A program made the translations under genes and the position numbers. From Dimorphilus gyrociliatus (lineage: Eukaryota; Annelida; Polychaeta; Dinophilidae), in assembly GCA_904063045.1 (NCBI GenBank), contig CAJFCJ010000039.1, forward strand, positions 62,001 through 126,000: DNA of 64,000 nt. The letters run 5' to 3'. Below, piece after piece: positions 1 to 13,714 of this stretch; position 1 is the stretch's first letter; the number at the start of each line of letters is the position of its first letter. The notes beneath the pieces were generated by a model. It was given only the letters and a program-made list of their open reading frames with translations. It made no database searches and was not told the origin of the DNA.

Positions 1-2640
1 AAAGAGCGGAAAGGGCGTGGAGAGGTGTTTTTTTGGCAGTGTTTGTTTCGGTTTCGGTTCAGATTGTACCAAAATCTCCTTTACATTTAGAATTTCTTTA
101 TTTTTTTTTAAAAAAAAAAACTTCAAATAGATTATTCTTTATTCTAACTGTTCTCAATTTCTTAAAAAAGTTGCCTCAAAAATTCCTTTTTCTTTCCTCT
201 TTCGTCATTTTACTTGTTTCTTTCTCTTTTTTCTTTCCTTTTCTCTTTTTACCTGGTCTCCAGGTTGGATCATTTACAGTATATACAAGTATATATATAG
301 TACAGTCTCTCTCTTTTTTTCTTTCTCTCTCTCTCTCTCTTGTCTGTCTATCTCTCAAATCGCTAATACTGTAAATAATCTTATCACTTCTTTCCTCTCT
401 GCTCTCATTAATAGCAATTATTAAATCAAATAAAAAACGTGAATCGAAATTGAGATATTGTTAGTATTTTCAATTGACCTGTACTTTGCAATTACTGACC
501 AGGTAAATGTCAATTCTATCAAATTACCATGATTTCTGCTCCCTTTAAATTCAGGTCAGTGACATGACTAATAATCAGTATATCGTATGAGAAATTATAA
601 CCTCTCCAACTATATCTACGAAATATAGTGCTTATATTGCAATATACGCCAATATAGAATCTATACGTGTAGAGTATATATACTGCATGTAAATTTTTTA
701 CAGGTGAGAAACAAGCAAACGTTGAAGCACCGAGGTTGTAAGTGAATTATATAAAAGTGTCACTAAGCACGCAAAATTGCGTTGCCCTATAGATAATTAT
801 TATTCGGAATGTCTGGAATTATATTGAAAATCTTATACTGCTTAACAGGAAATCTGAGCTCGTGACAAACATTATGAAAATTAAGATCGGACTTTATTAA
901 ATAAGCCTTCTGTAATTTAAAAATCTTCGTTACTAGCAATTTCAACATTCCCTTTTCAAAAATAAAACAAATATTTACAAAAATTCCTTAGTAATGATAA
1001 AAAATGCAAATTAGGCCTATTGAGCTGGTAATTTTGTCATCAAAAGTATTTTGTATACTTAAATATTGCATTTAATGCTTTTGGATGCTTGCCCTGTGGA
1101 AAAAAGCTATTAAATATAGGGGATTATCTTTATCCGTACCAGTTATTTCTTTTTTGCCTTCGCTCCTTTCTTTTACTTTAGCATGTTCCATTTTCCCCCC
1201 TATTCTTCCGATTCGAAATAATTTTTCATAACATTGATAAGCCTCTCTCTGTGTCTCACGCTCTCTGTGTGTGACTCTCGCTCTCTCTCTCTCTCTCTCT
1301 CTCTTTTCCCTACCTCCCCTCGCCTAAGTCAGTCTATTTATATACTTAAAATAGTATTTATTTTACAAGGAGCAGTTTTTATAAGAATATTGATCGACTC
1401 TATTATAGAGGGATAATGATAAATTAAAAGTTAAAAGGAAAACTGTAAACTCTGTTTTATAATTGATAGATATAATCTTAATTAAGTTTGAAGGTAATAT
1501 TTTGACATACTCTAGATATGGAATAGACAAATCTATCTATTTATCTATCTATCTATGAACTATGCATATTTCTTAGAAACGAAAAGTGATTAAAAGGGCG
1601 ATTCTCTTTCTTTCAGACTAAATCAAAGTAAATTTGTACAGGTAAGTGTTATATATATATCTTTATGCTAATATATATATATAGATATATATTAGTATAT
1701 TTGTAGTTTATTTATATATACAACCGCCTTAATTATATTTAATTGTGTCGAGTATATTAATGATGTTACATAGGCCAACTATATGAAAACAATGATGATA
1801 TGACGCAATAGACTCTAATAGGGTATATATGCACATCAAACGATATATACAACGTATATATATGGTTAGTACGGAAAATAAATAGACGAAAAGAGCCATT
1901 GACGTGTATACATGTGATACTTATTTCTTAATGAATGCATACAAGCTGTAAAGAAGGCGAGAATGGAGAAATTATTTGGTTTCGTGGAGTGTAAACAAAA
2001 GAAAATGGTAGTCAATGCTTTTATGACGGGAGAAAATCTCGAAGAAAAGGGTCAGACGACTTAGAGCGGATAATCCTTATTATAGGTGTATAATCAATAT
2101 TACGGCCATTTTCATTTTGCATATAATATATAGTGGCATATACTTTCTATTGATATGGAATATACACCGGCTAATAACCTATATTCATAAAGTTTATCAA
2201 AAAGAAGTGTTTTGTTTACTATAATATTCATTACTGCAAATCAGGAGCGCATATTGTAATGCTTTTTAGAAGATTTAATAGGATTTTGTGTAGGCTAAAA
2301 TCAGCTTTTTTCCTATCACACGCTCATGTTAGTAGGATGAAAGAGGCGAGAAAAACGGTGTAATTATAGCAGCGTCTATACGCCCTTTTTTACCCTTTTA
2401 CATGGGCGTCTATATCGAATAAATTTTCCTCTTTTAATCTTTTATTTCAGATTGCCTTTGAGCTACCACACCCATGTTATTCATGATTTTTGTAACGAAT
2501 GCTGTTTTTCTGTTTCGTCTAACTTTACTTAATTATTTTTTTTTTGTTAGTACTGCTTATTCCGAATAAAAACCATTTCAACACTTTTCATTTTTCTTAT
2601 TATCATCTCATTTAACACTGCTTTTGGTTCGTAACGAAAT

Positions 2641-2718
2641 CTTACGCACACCCAAAGCGACGAGACCTGCCGGATGAGGTCGTGCCCTTCACTGACGGGC
2701 ACAAACGATCTGCGTGAG
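2641..2718. other. Compact GC island with nested hairpin potential
   Basis: In a very AT-rich neighbourhood, 2664-2681 forms GACCT/AGGTC with an 8-base loop. Directly adjacent, 2682-2702 forms GTGCCC/GGGCAC with a 9-base loop. Both are enclosed by CTTACGCA (2641-2648) pairing with TGCGTGAG (2711-2718), with one G-U wobble. No tRNA A or B box and no intact ribozyme core was recognised. The alternative reading is a short minus-strand exon, because GTAAGA follows position 2646 on the minus strand as a donor-like site and two frames are open. Function is unknown. Confidence 0.35.
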
Positions 2719-4047
2719 CATCAAAAGAACTATATAGGCCCAATTGTAGCGTCTAACTAAAGCGCTTGCAAATAACAGAAAATATAATCGGATTAGAAGA
2801 AATTTTGAATCTCTTCTAGTGGACTTAATCGTACTTAGAAAGCATAATTTAATTTCCACCTAGACTTTGATTATTTCCTTTGATTAATAGATGTTCCGAA
2901 TAAAGAAAAAGAAGGAGGGAGGGGGGAGTGCGAGAATAAAGAGCTAAAGGAAAGAGATAGTTGCAGTTGTAGACGGGATGAGGGGAGGAGGGGGAGAGGG
3001 GAAGAATAAGGCATAGATGGATGAATGAATGGACGGAATGAAGGAGAGTAATGCCTTTAAAATGCAGATATAAATATTTGTCTTTTAGTCACATAACACG
3101 TTATCGCCTATTGTGAGGTTTCATGTGACATATAACACCTGACTACTCTATAACTCTTCAGATGAATGCTAATTGATTTTTTTCTATTATATGAAAAATC
3201 AATATACAGTATAATAGAATTTACGTGTTCTGATTGGAGTCTAGTAAATATCCCAAAAAAAAAATAATTTGTTTTTCAAATACGTTTTACACTTTTAAAC
3301 TTTCGCTATCCAGTCTGGTAAAGAGATTAATTTGGTAAAAACGCCTATAATGAATAGGCCTACAAGCAAGGAAATAATCACTAAAGTGTTACGCTTCTTA
3401 GAAGAATAGCTATTGATCCTTTTGTCACGAAACATTGAATATCGTCATTGTATTTTCTCTTCTATATTATAATATAATATCGAACAACATAGACTATAAA
3501 AGAAAAATTCATATACATGTATGTATATAGGCAGCGCATTTACAAGTATTCATTTGCGTATATCCATCCGACTATCATATAGTTTTTACATATATAATAT
3601 TCTTTGTATATGCGAAATATAAAGATTGCAAATCAGAATGCATATGAATAAAAGTACTATATTATCAGAAATATATCCCCCAGACTACTTCAAAGCTATG
3701 GACAATTCATTCTTTCTACTTGAAATATCAATTTTTTTTCTACAATCTCAATCTGAACTTTAAGTAGCAAATAAAACGCAACCCTGGGGGTGGAAAGAGA
3801 GGGGGGTAAGGTAGTTTTTGTGAGCCTAGGAGAAAGGGGGATTTCTTTTTTAAGGCTAAACATTTATTAAAAGTAATAGTATTTCGCTTATTTGGTTATC
3901 GTAACAGTTTCGTATTTATAACATAGTCAATGTTGTAGGTGAAATTATATTAAGGATCCTATATAAATGAAATAATAGAGAAGCTTTGGGGGTAGGAGCG
4001 AGGAAGGGAAGGACGGAGACAGAGGAACAAACAAGAGGAACATAAAA

Positions 4048-4050
<3 letters not shown>

Positions 4051-4086
<36 letters not shown>
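4051..4086. repeat. (GA)n microsatellite
   Basis: An uninterrupted GA dinucleotide tract of about 18 units. Confidence 0.95.
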
Positions 4087-4090
<4 letters not shown>

Positions 4091-4559
4091 AGGGAAGGTT
4101 TGACTGTGGGAGAGAAAAAACACTCTTTTCAAATATTTACCAGTTTCGGGCCTTATTTAAAAGCCTCAGAGACCTGTAAATTGCTAATTATGGTAAAAGA
4201 TAAACCGCACTCCGTTGGACGACACCATATAGTAAAAGAAGTCATAAAAAATGGAACAAGGCAAAAAAAATTCACTTATACAAGTCAAACGTAAAGAGAG
4301 TGCTTTGAAGCGCAGCAATCAGCCGATTAACACCGCAAAAATTTGCACGCGATCTACTGCAAAAGGAAATAAATACTGCAACAAAAATCGAACCCGTCGA
4401 TATAGTCAGCTCAGCAGCCACTCGACAGCCAAATTTTTTGCCATTACAAAACGGAAGGAGTGGCCGCGGGGCGCCCTTCCTAAACCCCACCAAACATTGC
4501 TGTCTATATACTCTTTTGCAGTAGATTTTTCTGTATAAAGTATGGACCACCTGCTACTG

Positions 4560-4740
4560 GCGTCTTCTGTCAGCCGCAACCGTTCCCCATTGGCCGGATT
4601 AATTCTATCAGACAGCGACTTTTTCTAGATTGATCACGTGACCTACGGGAGGGGGAAATTAGCGGGAGTTGTTTGCAGGCGGTTTGTCAGTAAACGTTTG
4701 CACTGACGCCCTAGCCTAGTTATTGGATTGGCCGGTAGAC
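4560..4740. promoter_or_regulatory. Promoter-like GC island with twin inverted CCAAT boxes and an E-box
   Basis: The nine-base word ATTGGCCGG occurs at 4589-4597 and again at 4727-4735, the second preceded by another ATTGG. ATTGG is the reverse of the NF-Y CCAAT box. A CACGTG E-box (GATCACGTGACC) lies between them at about 4633-4644. GC content is well above the flanks. No first exon could be assigned with confidence on either side. A plus-strand ATG at 4751 opens a short frame beginning MFYGNASNNRNRF, but no strong donor follows. Confidence 0.4.
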
Positions 4741-5860
4741 GCTTCAATACGATGTTTTATGGTAACGCCAGTAATAATCGGAATCGATTTGTGAACGTTT
4801 TTTTTTCTTTTAAAAGATCTATTTAAATGGTGGTAAAAAAAATATACACATATTCAAGAGCGTCGAATGGGCAGCGTCCAATTGCTTTTTCCCTCTTATT
4901 TCTCTATCAACATTCCCCTAAAGTAAAGCTCTCTAGTAGTCGATGTTTGATTTTGGTATTTTTTTTTCATCATCTAAACTATATGACATTTGTATGACAA
5001 GTTACAAGTTGACAAAAAACAAATTACGTATAATACATATTCGACTTAGGGTAGATGATAAGGGATAAAGTAGGCTAAAGAAGAAACTTAGGTAAGAAAT
5101 AGTCGACTTTAAGCTATCCAGCTGCATTAAGTGACGTTGACAACTGCGTGGAGCAGTTTATGCCCTAGGAAAGTGAAAATAAATATTCTAGTCTTACTCT
5201 TTAATCTTTTCAACTTGAAAATTACAGTAGAAAGTTGTTTTTTTAAAAAAAAAACGATAAAAAGAGAAAATGTAAAAGCTTGTTTGGTCACGTCTCAAAT
5301 GGCGAGGAAACTGGTTTTTTCAAGCTGTTACAAGAGTTCGCCATCTGTTTATACATGTTAAGATCTGGAAATTTTTTTATATGTATCACTGTGTATAGTT
5401 TATCCGCGTGGTTTTGGCCTTTGTATATTTTGTACTTGGAAAGTAACCTTCTATATGCGCCGAATTAGTAAGATTTATAGACTCCACGAACTGGCTGATG
5501 GTTATATAAAAGACGATGGAAGGTGTTGATACTCTTCCATTCTTCTAATTTATAATCCTAACGGATCTGCAATACTTTCTTCTTTATATAAAAAAAAATA
5601 AACTTTCTTTCAACTCGGTGCATAATTGAACAAAAAGGCCACAAGTACGTTTATTGAAAAATCTATAGGCCTAGGATAACGATAAATTAATAAAGTAAAT
5701 CTTCGGGGGGAAAAATTCACTGCTATAGACAGCTAAACGCTAAATCTTGAAAAGGAAAGGTAGAAGGTATCTCAATTAATTAATTAACTAATTAATTAGT
5801 TAATTACTTTTATATTCTATAGAGTATAATTAATTACGTTTTGAGAGAGACAACATAGTG

Positions 5861-5960
5861 CAGAGAGAGCGAGAGAGAGAGAGAGAGAGAGTGGAGAGAG
5901 AGGAGGGAGAGAGAGAGAAGGAGATGATGATGAGTGTATATATGTATGTATGTTGTGTGT
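5861..5960. repeat. GA-rich tract passing into TGTA/GT repeat
   Basis: GA repeats (5861-5919) are followed by TGTATATGTATG-type and GT repeats. A TTAATTAA-rich palindromic stretch lies just upstream at 5774-5808. Confidence 0.85.
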
Positions 5961-6133
5961 ATGTGTGTGTGTATTCGCGTATATATATATATATACATCT
6001 ATGTGTGTATGCATGCATGTACATTTTACTTTACAGTGGAATGAACATTAAGAGAATTATTGTAAAACTATCTCAGTTTTTTTTTTCTTTCTTTTTTTTA
6101 TTTTTTAAGTTTCGGAACAAAAGAAGCGGAAAA

Positions 6134-6149
6134 ATTGTCACGTGACAAT
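6134..6149. promoter_or_regulatory. 16-base perfect palindrome centred on an E-box
   Basis: ATTGTCACGTGACAAT is its own reverse complement. The core GTCACGTGAC is the known preferred site of bHLH-zipper factors such as USF and MITF/TFE (the CLEAR motif). No gene start was found next to it. Confidence 0.4.
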
Positions 6150-9100
6150 GTCGAGATCAAAAAAATATTTGTTTGTAATTTTATATCGTAAACAACAGAC
6201 TATTAGTGTCAAATAACAAGCTGGCAAAAACATTTCAATCATTTGATAGGTGGGGTATAGGAGACTTTTACCTCTACAATACGTAAATTAGTGCACTAAT
6301 TTTTTATGCGTTTTATCAAATTGCTTCAAACGATACGTAGAAAAAAAAAGCTAATAAATAGTTATATGATAGCCATTCAGCTTACGTTCTCCCTTCTTTT
6401 CTCTCTTATTCATTTTGGGTCCTTTTTTTGCGCCTCAAAGAGCTATGCTTAATTAATTATGCAAAATTCCCTTCAGTTGGATAACGACCTAATGCAATAT
6501 TACTAGTTGTTGCATTCGTAAAATAAATCAATTTTCTGGACTCTGCACTTAAGTGTTCCATTAATCAACAAAGATATACTTTTCAATATTTTGATCACGT
6601 AAGATGGGCATTATACAGCAAACTTGTCTTTAAGACATCTGCAAAAAGTGCCAATCTGACACGACCAATATTCCAATAGATATCCGAAAAGATTACAACT
6701 TGTCTCGCAAACTTGGTAGTTGACGTTAACAAAGATAAACTAAAGCACTTTTATACCCTACTAATCTTTTCTACAAGTTATATAACCATACTACTTTTAT
6801 CCACAAAGGAAACGGAACCTTCTCTTTCCTTTTGCAACTGACAGCTAGAATCGAAAAACACTGATTTTCACTCTAAAACAGCCAATTCTCACACTTTTAG
6901 CCTTTCGCAACTCGTAAGAACTTTTAAGTGATAAAAGGAGAAGGAGAAAAAGAAGAAGAAGAGAAATTTGTATATATTGTATGCATTGTATTGCATGTAA
7001 AGAATTCAATATGTTTTTTTTTCTCCTCATTCTTATATCTCCTATTCATCTTCATCTTCATCCTCTTGTCCTCTCTCTCTCTCTCTCTCTCTTCTTTTAC
7101 TTTTACTTTTTCTACTTAGCGTAACAAAACTGTTAACAACATTTTTAGCACTCCAAGGCTTAAGTGTTCCATTAATCAGGCAAGATAATTCTCTGTAAAC
7201 AAGCCAACTGTCCGTGTTTATTTGCAAAGGCGAGCCGAGTTCTTAATTTATGCTAATTAGATTCGTTACCGGACGCCTATCGACCCGATCAAGCAAAATT
7301 TTTCACGCAAATCGATAACAAAGAAGTTCCTAATCAATCAAAGCTTTTCTCTTTGTTTTTTTGTATTGTTGACGGTTTATTGCTATCTGAGCTATATAAC
7401 CTTGCAGAAAGCTCCTTACCAATAGCATGCTGCGTAATTACACGCAAAAACTTTTCATACTTTATAATAATGAAATATATCTTTCCTATAGATTTGAATA
7501 CTTAACAATATTATACAACATTCAATATAGAAGTATTATATAAATACACGTTATAAACTTGTTTCCTAGGCCTAAAAGTAAAAAAGTATTAATGACGTCG
7601 GGCAAAAATGCCTACATCAAAGTCGCGATTGATGTAGAAAAAATGTACATCTGCCAATTCAATGAGGCGTGTAATACGGGGAATGTAGGCGATTTTTTTC
7701 GTTCGTTTCGTCGTCTTTTTTCATATAGAACTCATTGTAAGCGAGCTAAAAAAATTTACATGCAGTTATACCTGGCGCCAATTAGCAATGATTAGCAGGG
7801 TGTGGTGGGGTGTTGCCATAGCTACGAACGCACCTTTTTTGGCAAACTTTTTTTTTCCCCCGCCGCTAATTATCTGATAGTCATTCTTGTACTTTGAATT
7901 TGTATTCTTTATCGGCTATTGACCATAAAAAATTTTTCCCACACTGTCTTTATTCTTCCACCACCTCCCTTCCCTTCCCGCTCCCCCCCCCCACCGTCTT
8001 CTCTTCACGTGGAAGAAAGTAATAATCAAGGTAAATAAATGCTAATGTTGCACAATAACATAGACGAAGTATATGGGAATATGACAATGACATTAGCGTA
8101 CTTCCTGTCTTACTTTCTTTCAACCGCAGGCGTAATGCTTCTCTTAAGGTATTTTTTTTTGCGAAAGTGTATCTTTTATGTATGAAAGTCTTCTTAATTA
8201 CTCTATGGATTTATCTACATAACTTGATTTACGTTTAACTAGCAATTAGTCTCTTCAACCAATCTTCTATCAGTTCTATCCTATGAACAAATTGAATTTT
8301 ATACCTAATTTCAAAACTTGACCTTTTGTCCATCTTTTCCAAAGTATTTCCACTCATAATCGACAATATAGACGGAGTAATAATGAACTAGTAAGGCAGT
8401 TCATTAGAAAAGAGATTTTTATAATCTTAGTCTGATAGATCTATTTGCTTAAAAAACCTACTTTCTTTTAATTAGAGTTCATAATTTGGCTAAATCCCTG
8501 CGTGAGGCGTCTCTTTCATCTTTGCCGTTAACTTTTTACGTATTTACTGACTTTTATAGTTGACTGTACACAGTACCATTCGTACTATACGTGTATAGAC
8601 AATTATATAGTGGAAAAGAAGAGAATAGAGTTATTTTAACAATTATACGTTTATGTCCGCAAAATACATCCTTCGTGCATATCTTATTTATATATTTAAT
8701 TATGACAAGATACAATACTATATTTCTATAGAGAACTTGTAGTTTATCTCTTGTATATTACGTATTATAGGGTATTATTATATGATATTAAGAATACTGT
8801 ATATATCTTAGAACAGGTATATTGTATATAATATTTAATTTAAAATAATATACACATATTCTAAAGCGTAATTTTGAGGGATAATTGGAAATGGGGATAT
8901 TGGATTATAGAAGCTATAAGAAAGTAGCTTCTTTCGTTCTTTTCCTCCCATCTCTTCTTACCCTCTCTCCGTAAGAACTAATAGACAAAAAATGGTTTAA
9001 TGACACGATAATTTGTTTTAAACATAAGCAGAGTTTTTAAGGTTATTTTGATTTAAATAAACTATATGTCACGAGAAATTGCTCCATAATTAATCTTACG

Positions 9101-12100
9101 CTTCGTTTCAGTTCATTCTCTCCCCAAACAATATTACTGACAACTTTGCTCTGAATTATTAACGTGAATATCGACTTTTGTACAGTCCATAAAATTTAGC
9201 AAACACGATAAAAATCATTAAAGTTTGAAACGTTCTAGCATCGGATTTCTCCCTCCCTCCCTCTCTCTCTCTCTCTCTTTTTCAAGAAACTCAAATCATT
9301 CTTCCATTTTATTGTGTTTATTTAAAGAAATTCGACAATTTTCACACGCTTCTGCCAACACTTAAAATGGCCGAACTACATATTAAGCTCTGTTTTAATA
9401 TTGCCTCTTTTTTTTTGTTCTGCATAATTAATTTCGCATGCTGCCTGTTTTTGGTTTCAATTCGAAATTTAATCGGATCCAACTTCCTTTACCAACTCTT
9501 TAAATTCAGTAATTTTGTAATATGGTAGGCTCATACATTCTATTTGCAGGCAGGTTAAAGCTATGAATAGCGATAGTTATAAAGTTTATCAAACTTTCGT
9601 ATGTTTCAACAACATTAAAACCATATTACCGCTAAATCAAGAACAACTTTACAAAAGGATTAGCGTAGTAATATTTGCATAAACAAGCAATCTGCCATGC
9701 ATTAATGGCGCTGATTCAATATGCCTTAAGAACGATTTCGAGTAGGAAATGTCAACAATAAAAAATTTGTAATCGTATTTAACGGAAGTGGGTTAAAATA
9801 CTGCTACTACGTACATAGATGCTATTCTTACGTAAAAAATATGGGAGGGGGGAGGAGTTGTACGCTTTAGGAAAATACTCGGCCTTTTAGCTCAAATGTA
9901 AACTCAAATGCTTGGGTGAATACAGGCTAAATACCTAATAATTAGCGACGCCATTAAAATATTACAACCTCTTCTCTTCCTTCAGCCCCTTCTTTACTCG
10001 CTTAGTTTAGCGAAACACTGATAAAAAATAGGCCTAAATCATTCTCCCTCTTTTTTTCTATGTACAAATATAAAATTCCAACAATAAAGTGTTAAATATC
10101 AAAACACAGTTTTTTTATTCTACTTCAATACATAGCAGTTTTTCAAATTGTACACAATTGCCAGCCAACCAACCACCCTGGTTTTCCCCTGTTCTGCCCA
10201 TACAACAGACACATCTTGCGACCGAAAAACAAATAGAGGCCTATAGCCTCACGGTCATAAAACAGTCGCTTTATAACACAGAAATGCACTCTCTGACTGC
10301 GAGGCAAAAATTTTAAGATGGCCGACATGTTAAACGGCAGCTAATTAAGAAAACCACTACTTTTCTCCCTTCTTCACGCACGAATAGGAAAAGAGGTTAG
10401 CTGAGGGGTTAATAAAGCGAGCGCTCGAACGAAGGTGAAGGTCGTTTTCGGCGTGAGAAACGCCCATAGATTCCTAGGATCTAAAGAGAAATATACTGTT
10501 CACACTTCTTTCTTTTTTCTTCCTCTCTTCAACATTTTTTATTATTCCTTTCAGAATTCTCTCTTCGCTTATTCTAATTAATTTATAATTATTAACAGTG
10601 AAGAGTGAATTTCAATACCCTTATTGGGGGCTGGTTGCAATAGGCAGGACAAGTTGGGTCATTCCTCAATAGGTAGAAATTCTTTCAATAGTCCTAAATA
10701 CACTGTTAGACTATTGGTCTATTATTTCCTCCTCTTTTTTCGTTCTCCGACTGAGTTTTTCTTTTATTCTTTCTCTCTCTCCCTCCTCTATGTCTCTCTC
10801 TGTCTCTGTCTCTCTCTTTCTGTCTGTCTGTCTCTTTCTCTCTTTATTATCCTACCTTGTCTCTCGTTATCCGTGTATTCTTTCTATCTATTTTGGTACT
10901 GATCATTACATTCTCTGCCCTCTCTTTTAGCGTTCCAACTATCACTTAATAAAAGAATAGCGTAAAACACGTAGAACGCTTTCGAGTTAGTTAATAATTG
11001 TTAAGATTAGTCTAACACGTTTTAAATAATGTGGAGAGTATGATATGAATACTTGGGCCAATAGAATGCAGAGGAGGAAATAGCGGGGCTTTATAATTGA
11101 AGGGTTTTCTTTCGTCAAGACATGGAAGGAGAAAAAGACTTCTTTGATCATTTGTCAATGAGTTACTATAGAGGTGAAGGTCGTTCTGAGGACGATGTCG
11201 ATATGTTTGTACTGATTTTTGCTGCGAGCGCTGCAAAACACACCTGCCTTTTTACACCTGCTATTCCTGCTTTTCTTGCATAATAGATTGATGAGTTTGT
11301 TCAAAGATTTTCCTCTAAGATAGTCGACAATTGTCTCCGTATTTATCTTCTACATGTAATAAGATGTCTAACAAGCAGTCATTTTAAAATCCCTCTGACT
11401 TGATTAATACGGTCTTCTCTTCATCCCCTTTTCCCTAGTGTCGTTTCAGACTAAGAAAAACACTGTTTCGATATCTATTAACTGGAACGTTGGCGTTCAA
11501 AGATAGCAATATCCGTGCTCTAATTAACAAGATGAAGTGAATGATCAAACGAAAAGCGCTACCTTAATGAGAGTATGTTATACAAAGGTCAAAATAAATG
11601 AGAATGAAGAATTTAGGATTGAGAGAGAAATATCACTATCGGTCGCAGTTATGTATCATCCTTGCTGACAAATTGGAGGTCATACTTGGGAAGATATCTT
11701 CCAATTACTAGTTAGAAAAATTCCATAACAAGAGGACAGTTTATGGCACTAACTGCCCCAGAAATGATTGTTTTGGGGGTGGATGGGGAAAAGTGGGTGG
11801 AAATGAAATTGGCCTGCTGACTACCAGGCACCGAAGAGGAAAGGGTAGGGAGATCAGTTTGGAATTCAATTCAATCGTTTGTCAACGAAAGTACAACGAG
11901 TTTGTCAAGTGGAACACCTGGTGCGCTTTTTTCTTTCACAACACGAACCGGTGCAAAAACTCGATTAAAATTTGTAAGATCGATTTTTTTCGAGCTCAAC
12001 TGCACGGCACAAGGTAATGGAATAAACGAAGGATTAAAACCAGTTAATCGGTCTCTATAGACCTGTAATCCTGATCAACTTAATTCGGCTTGTAAGAATA

Positions 12101-13700
12101 TTGAGGCGGTCGACTCGATCGTGAAAAATTCGATAATTTGACGTGATCTAGACGTGCTTAATTTGATTGTAGAAATTCGACTGGTGAAAATTCGATAATC
12201 TTACGTGATCCTTATATACGTTGCGGTAGATTTTGGCTTTTTATTCGTTTTTCCTTTCTCCTTATTCTTTTCTTTTTATCTATTTTATATTCTCTTTCTT
12301 TCGCTTTCACTTTCACCTTATCCTTAGCATCATCCCCTTGTATTACTATCTTTCTTTCTTCTCTTTTCATTTGTAACGATCCTCTTTCCCGCCACCGCGC
12401 CCTTATCCTTTTCCTCAATTTCATTATCATCGTCATTATCACCATTATCACTATCAATTTTCTACTCCACCCTTTTTTCTATTCCTATAATTTATTCGAA
12501 AGCAAAGAAAACCTTCCATCTTCTAATTCTCTCTCTCTATCATTTTTCTTCGATTGTCCATCAATTGAAAATTTGTTTGACGGATAAAAAAACTAGAAAT
12601 GTTTTTTAAGTAGCATCTGTTGTTCTCTACCTTATCGAATATCATTGAATAAAATCAACTAATTACTAAAACACGTGCTGTCTGTATAATTTATGATAAA
12701 AAATGAAATTAAGCTTGATACATAGGTAGAATAAAAAAATTATTGACTGCCTCCACCCTTTCTCTCTCTCTCTTTCTCTCTCTTTCTATCTCTATATCTC
12801 TCTTGTAGAGTACATCAACCTTTGTAGCACTCGCTCAGGTGACTATTACAACGCCTATATTGATGTTAAACCGGGGCCAACAAATGCTAGCAAACACGTA
12901 TATTTCGCTAAATACACAAAGATAGGCTATATATATATATCATCCAATTTGATTGAATTATTCAACTTAAAGAATAAGAGAATTGAATTGAAACGGCAGA
13001 ATAAAACTGTAAAATTAATAAGCGCTATTCAAACAGTATTGCACAAAAGAACCCCCCCCCCGTCATCATCATTTGTAACGTCTATGTATTATGGAATTCC
13101 TTGTTAGACAAGTTTCTCACAGTAAAAGTGAAAGCCGTATTTGAAATTATGTGTTTAAAAGGGATTTTTTTTGCAACGTTCGAGTTAATTCAGAGTGTTC
13201 TTGGTTTCTCCTTTTAGTAGTACCTCAGCTTATCTAACCACGAATAATAACAGTCAAAAAACTCTTACATCAAATGTTTACACTTTCTTGTTAAATTTGT
13301 TGAGCTTCAAATATTTACTTTGTCTAAATATATGTTTAAGCCACAAACTGATAGTCTTTATATGTAAAAATTACACGGAATTCTCGGTTAAAATAGGCCA
13401 AACACTGGATATTCCAACGAGCGACTTAACACCTAAATAGATACTGTTCAAGCGTTGTGAACAGACGACTGAATGCCGAGCAAACATTCTGGTGTATTGA
13501 ATATTTTCAAACTGCGTTTAGCCGTAGCAGTCTATTAACGCTTAATAATACGCCCTCGTTTTTTGTATTATTCTATTGTCGCTCAATCGAACGACCCTTT
13601 ACACCCTTAACCGCCATTTTCATTGCTTGGCCTTTTTCATAAACGTATCCTCCTTCTCAATTGGCTTCATTTTCTTGAAGGAAACAGGCACCAAGACACT

Positions 13701-13714
13701 GTTGCCTTGGTAAC
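13701..13714. promoter_or_regulatory. RFX X-box motif
   Basis: GTTGCC-TT-GGTAAC is two inverted half-sites with a 2-base spacer and fits the X-box consensus (GTNRCC, 0-3 bases, RGYAAC) used by RFX factors, often at ciliary genes. A YY1-like AAAATGGCGG lies about 90 bases away on the minus strand (about 13613-13622). No associated exon could be defined. Confidence 0.45.

Larger units (their letters stand above)
1..4380. other. Gene-poor AT-rich non-coding stretch
   Basis: No credible exon was found on either strand. Reading frames here are low-complexity peptides from CT, TA and poly-T tracts. Contents include CT repeats near 320 and 1265-1305, a CTAT tract near 1530-1555, TA-rich blocks at 1650-1700, a G/A-rich tract near 2910-3005, a compact GC island at 2641-2718 (listed separately), and a pure GA repeat at 4051-4086. 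It may be intergenic or a large intron of the minus-strand gene that starts at 16606. Confidence 0.6.

Noticed and set aside
2641-2718. Possible hammerhead ribozyme (GGATGAG followed by a hairpin and AAAC)
   Set aside because: The core would need CUGAUGA directly before stem II and GAAA after it. Here the first is altered, extra bases separate it from the stem, and the G of GAAA is missing.
4272-4550. Overlapping 90-codon frames on opposite strands
   Set aside because: Neither has family similarity or splice signals. The region is better explained as promoter-proximal DNA with tRNA-like remnants.
7812-7825. X-box-like GTTGCCATAGCTAC
   Set aside because: The second half-site has a mismatch (GCTAC instead of GCAAC), and no gene start is nearby.
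11012-11236. 74-codon minus-strand frame preceded by TTTTGCAG
   Set aside because: The acceptor is plausible, but no donor ends the segment and the peptide resembles nothing known.
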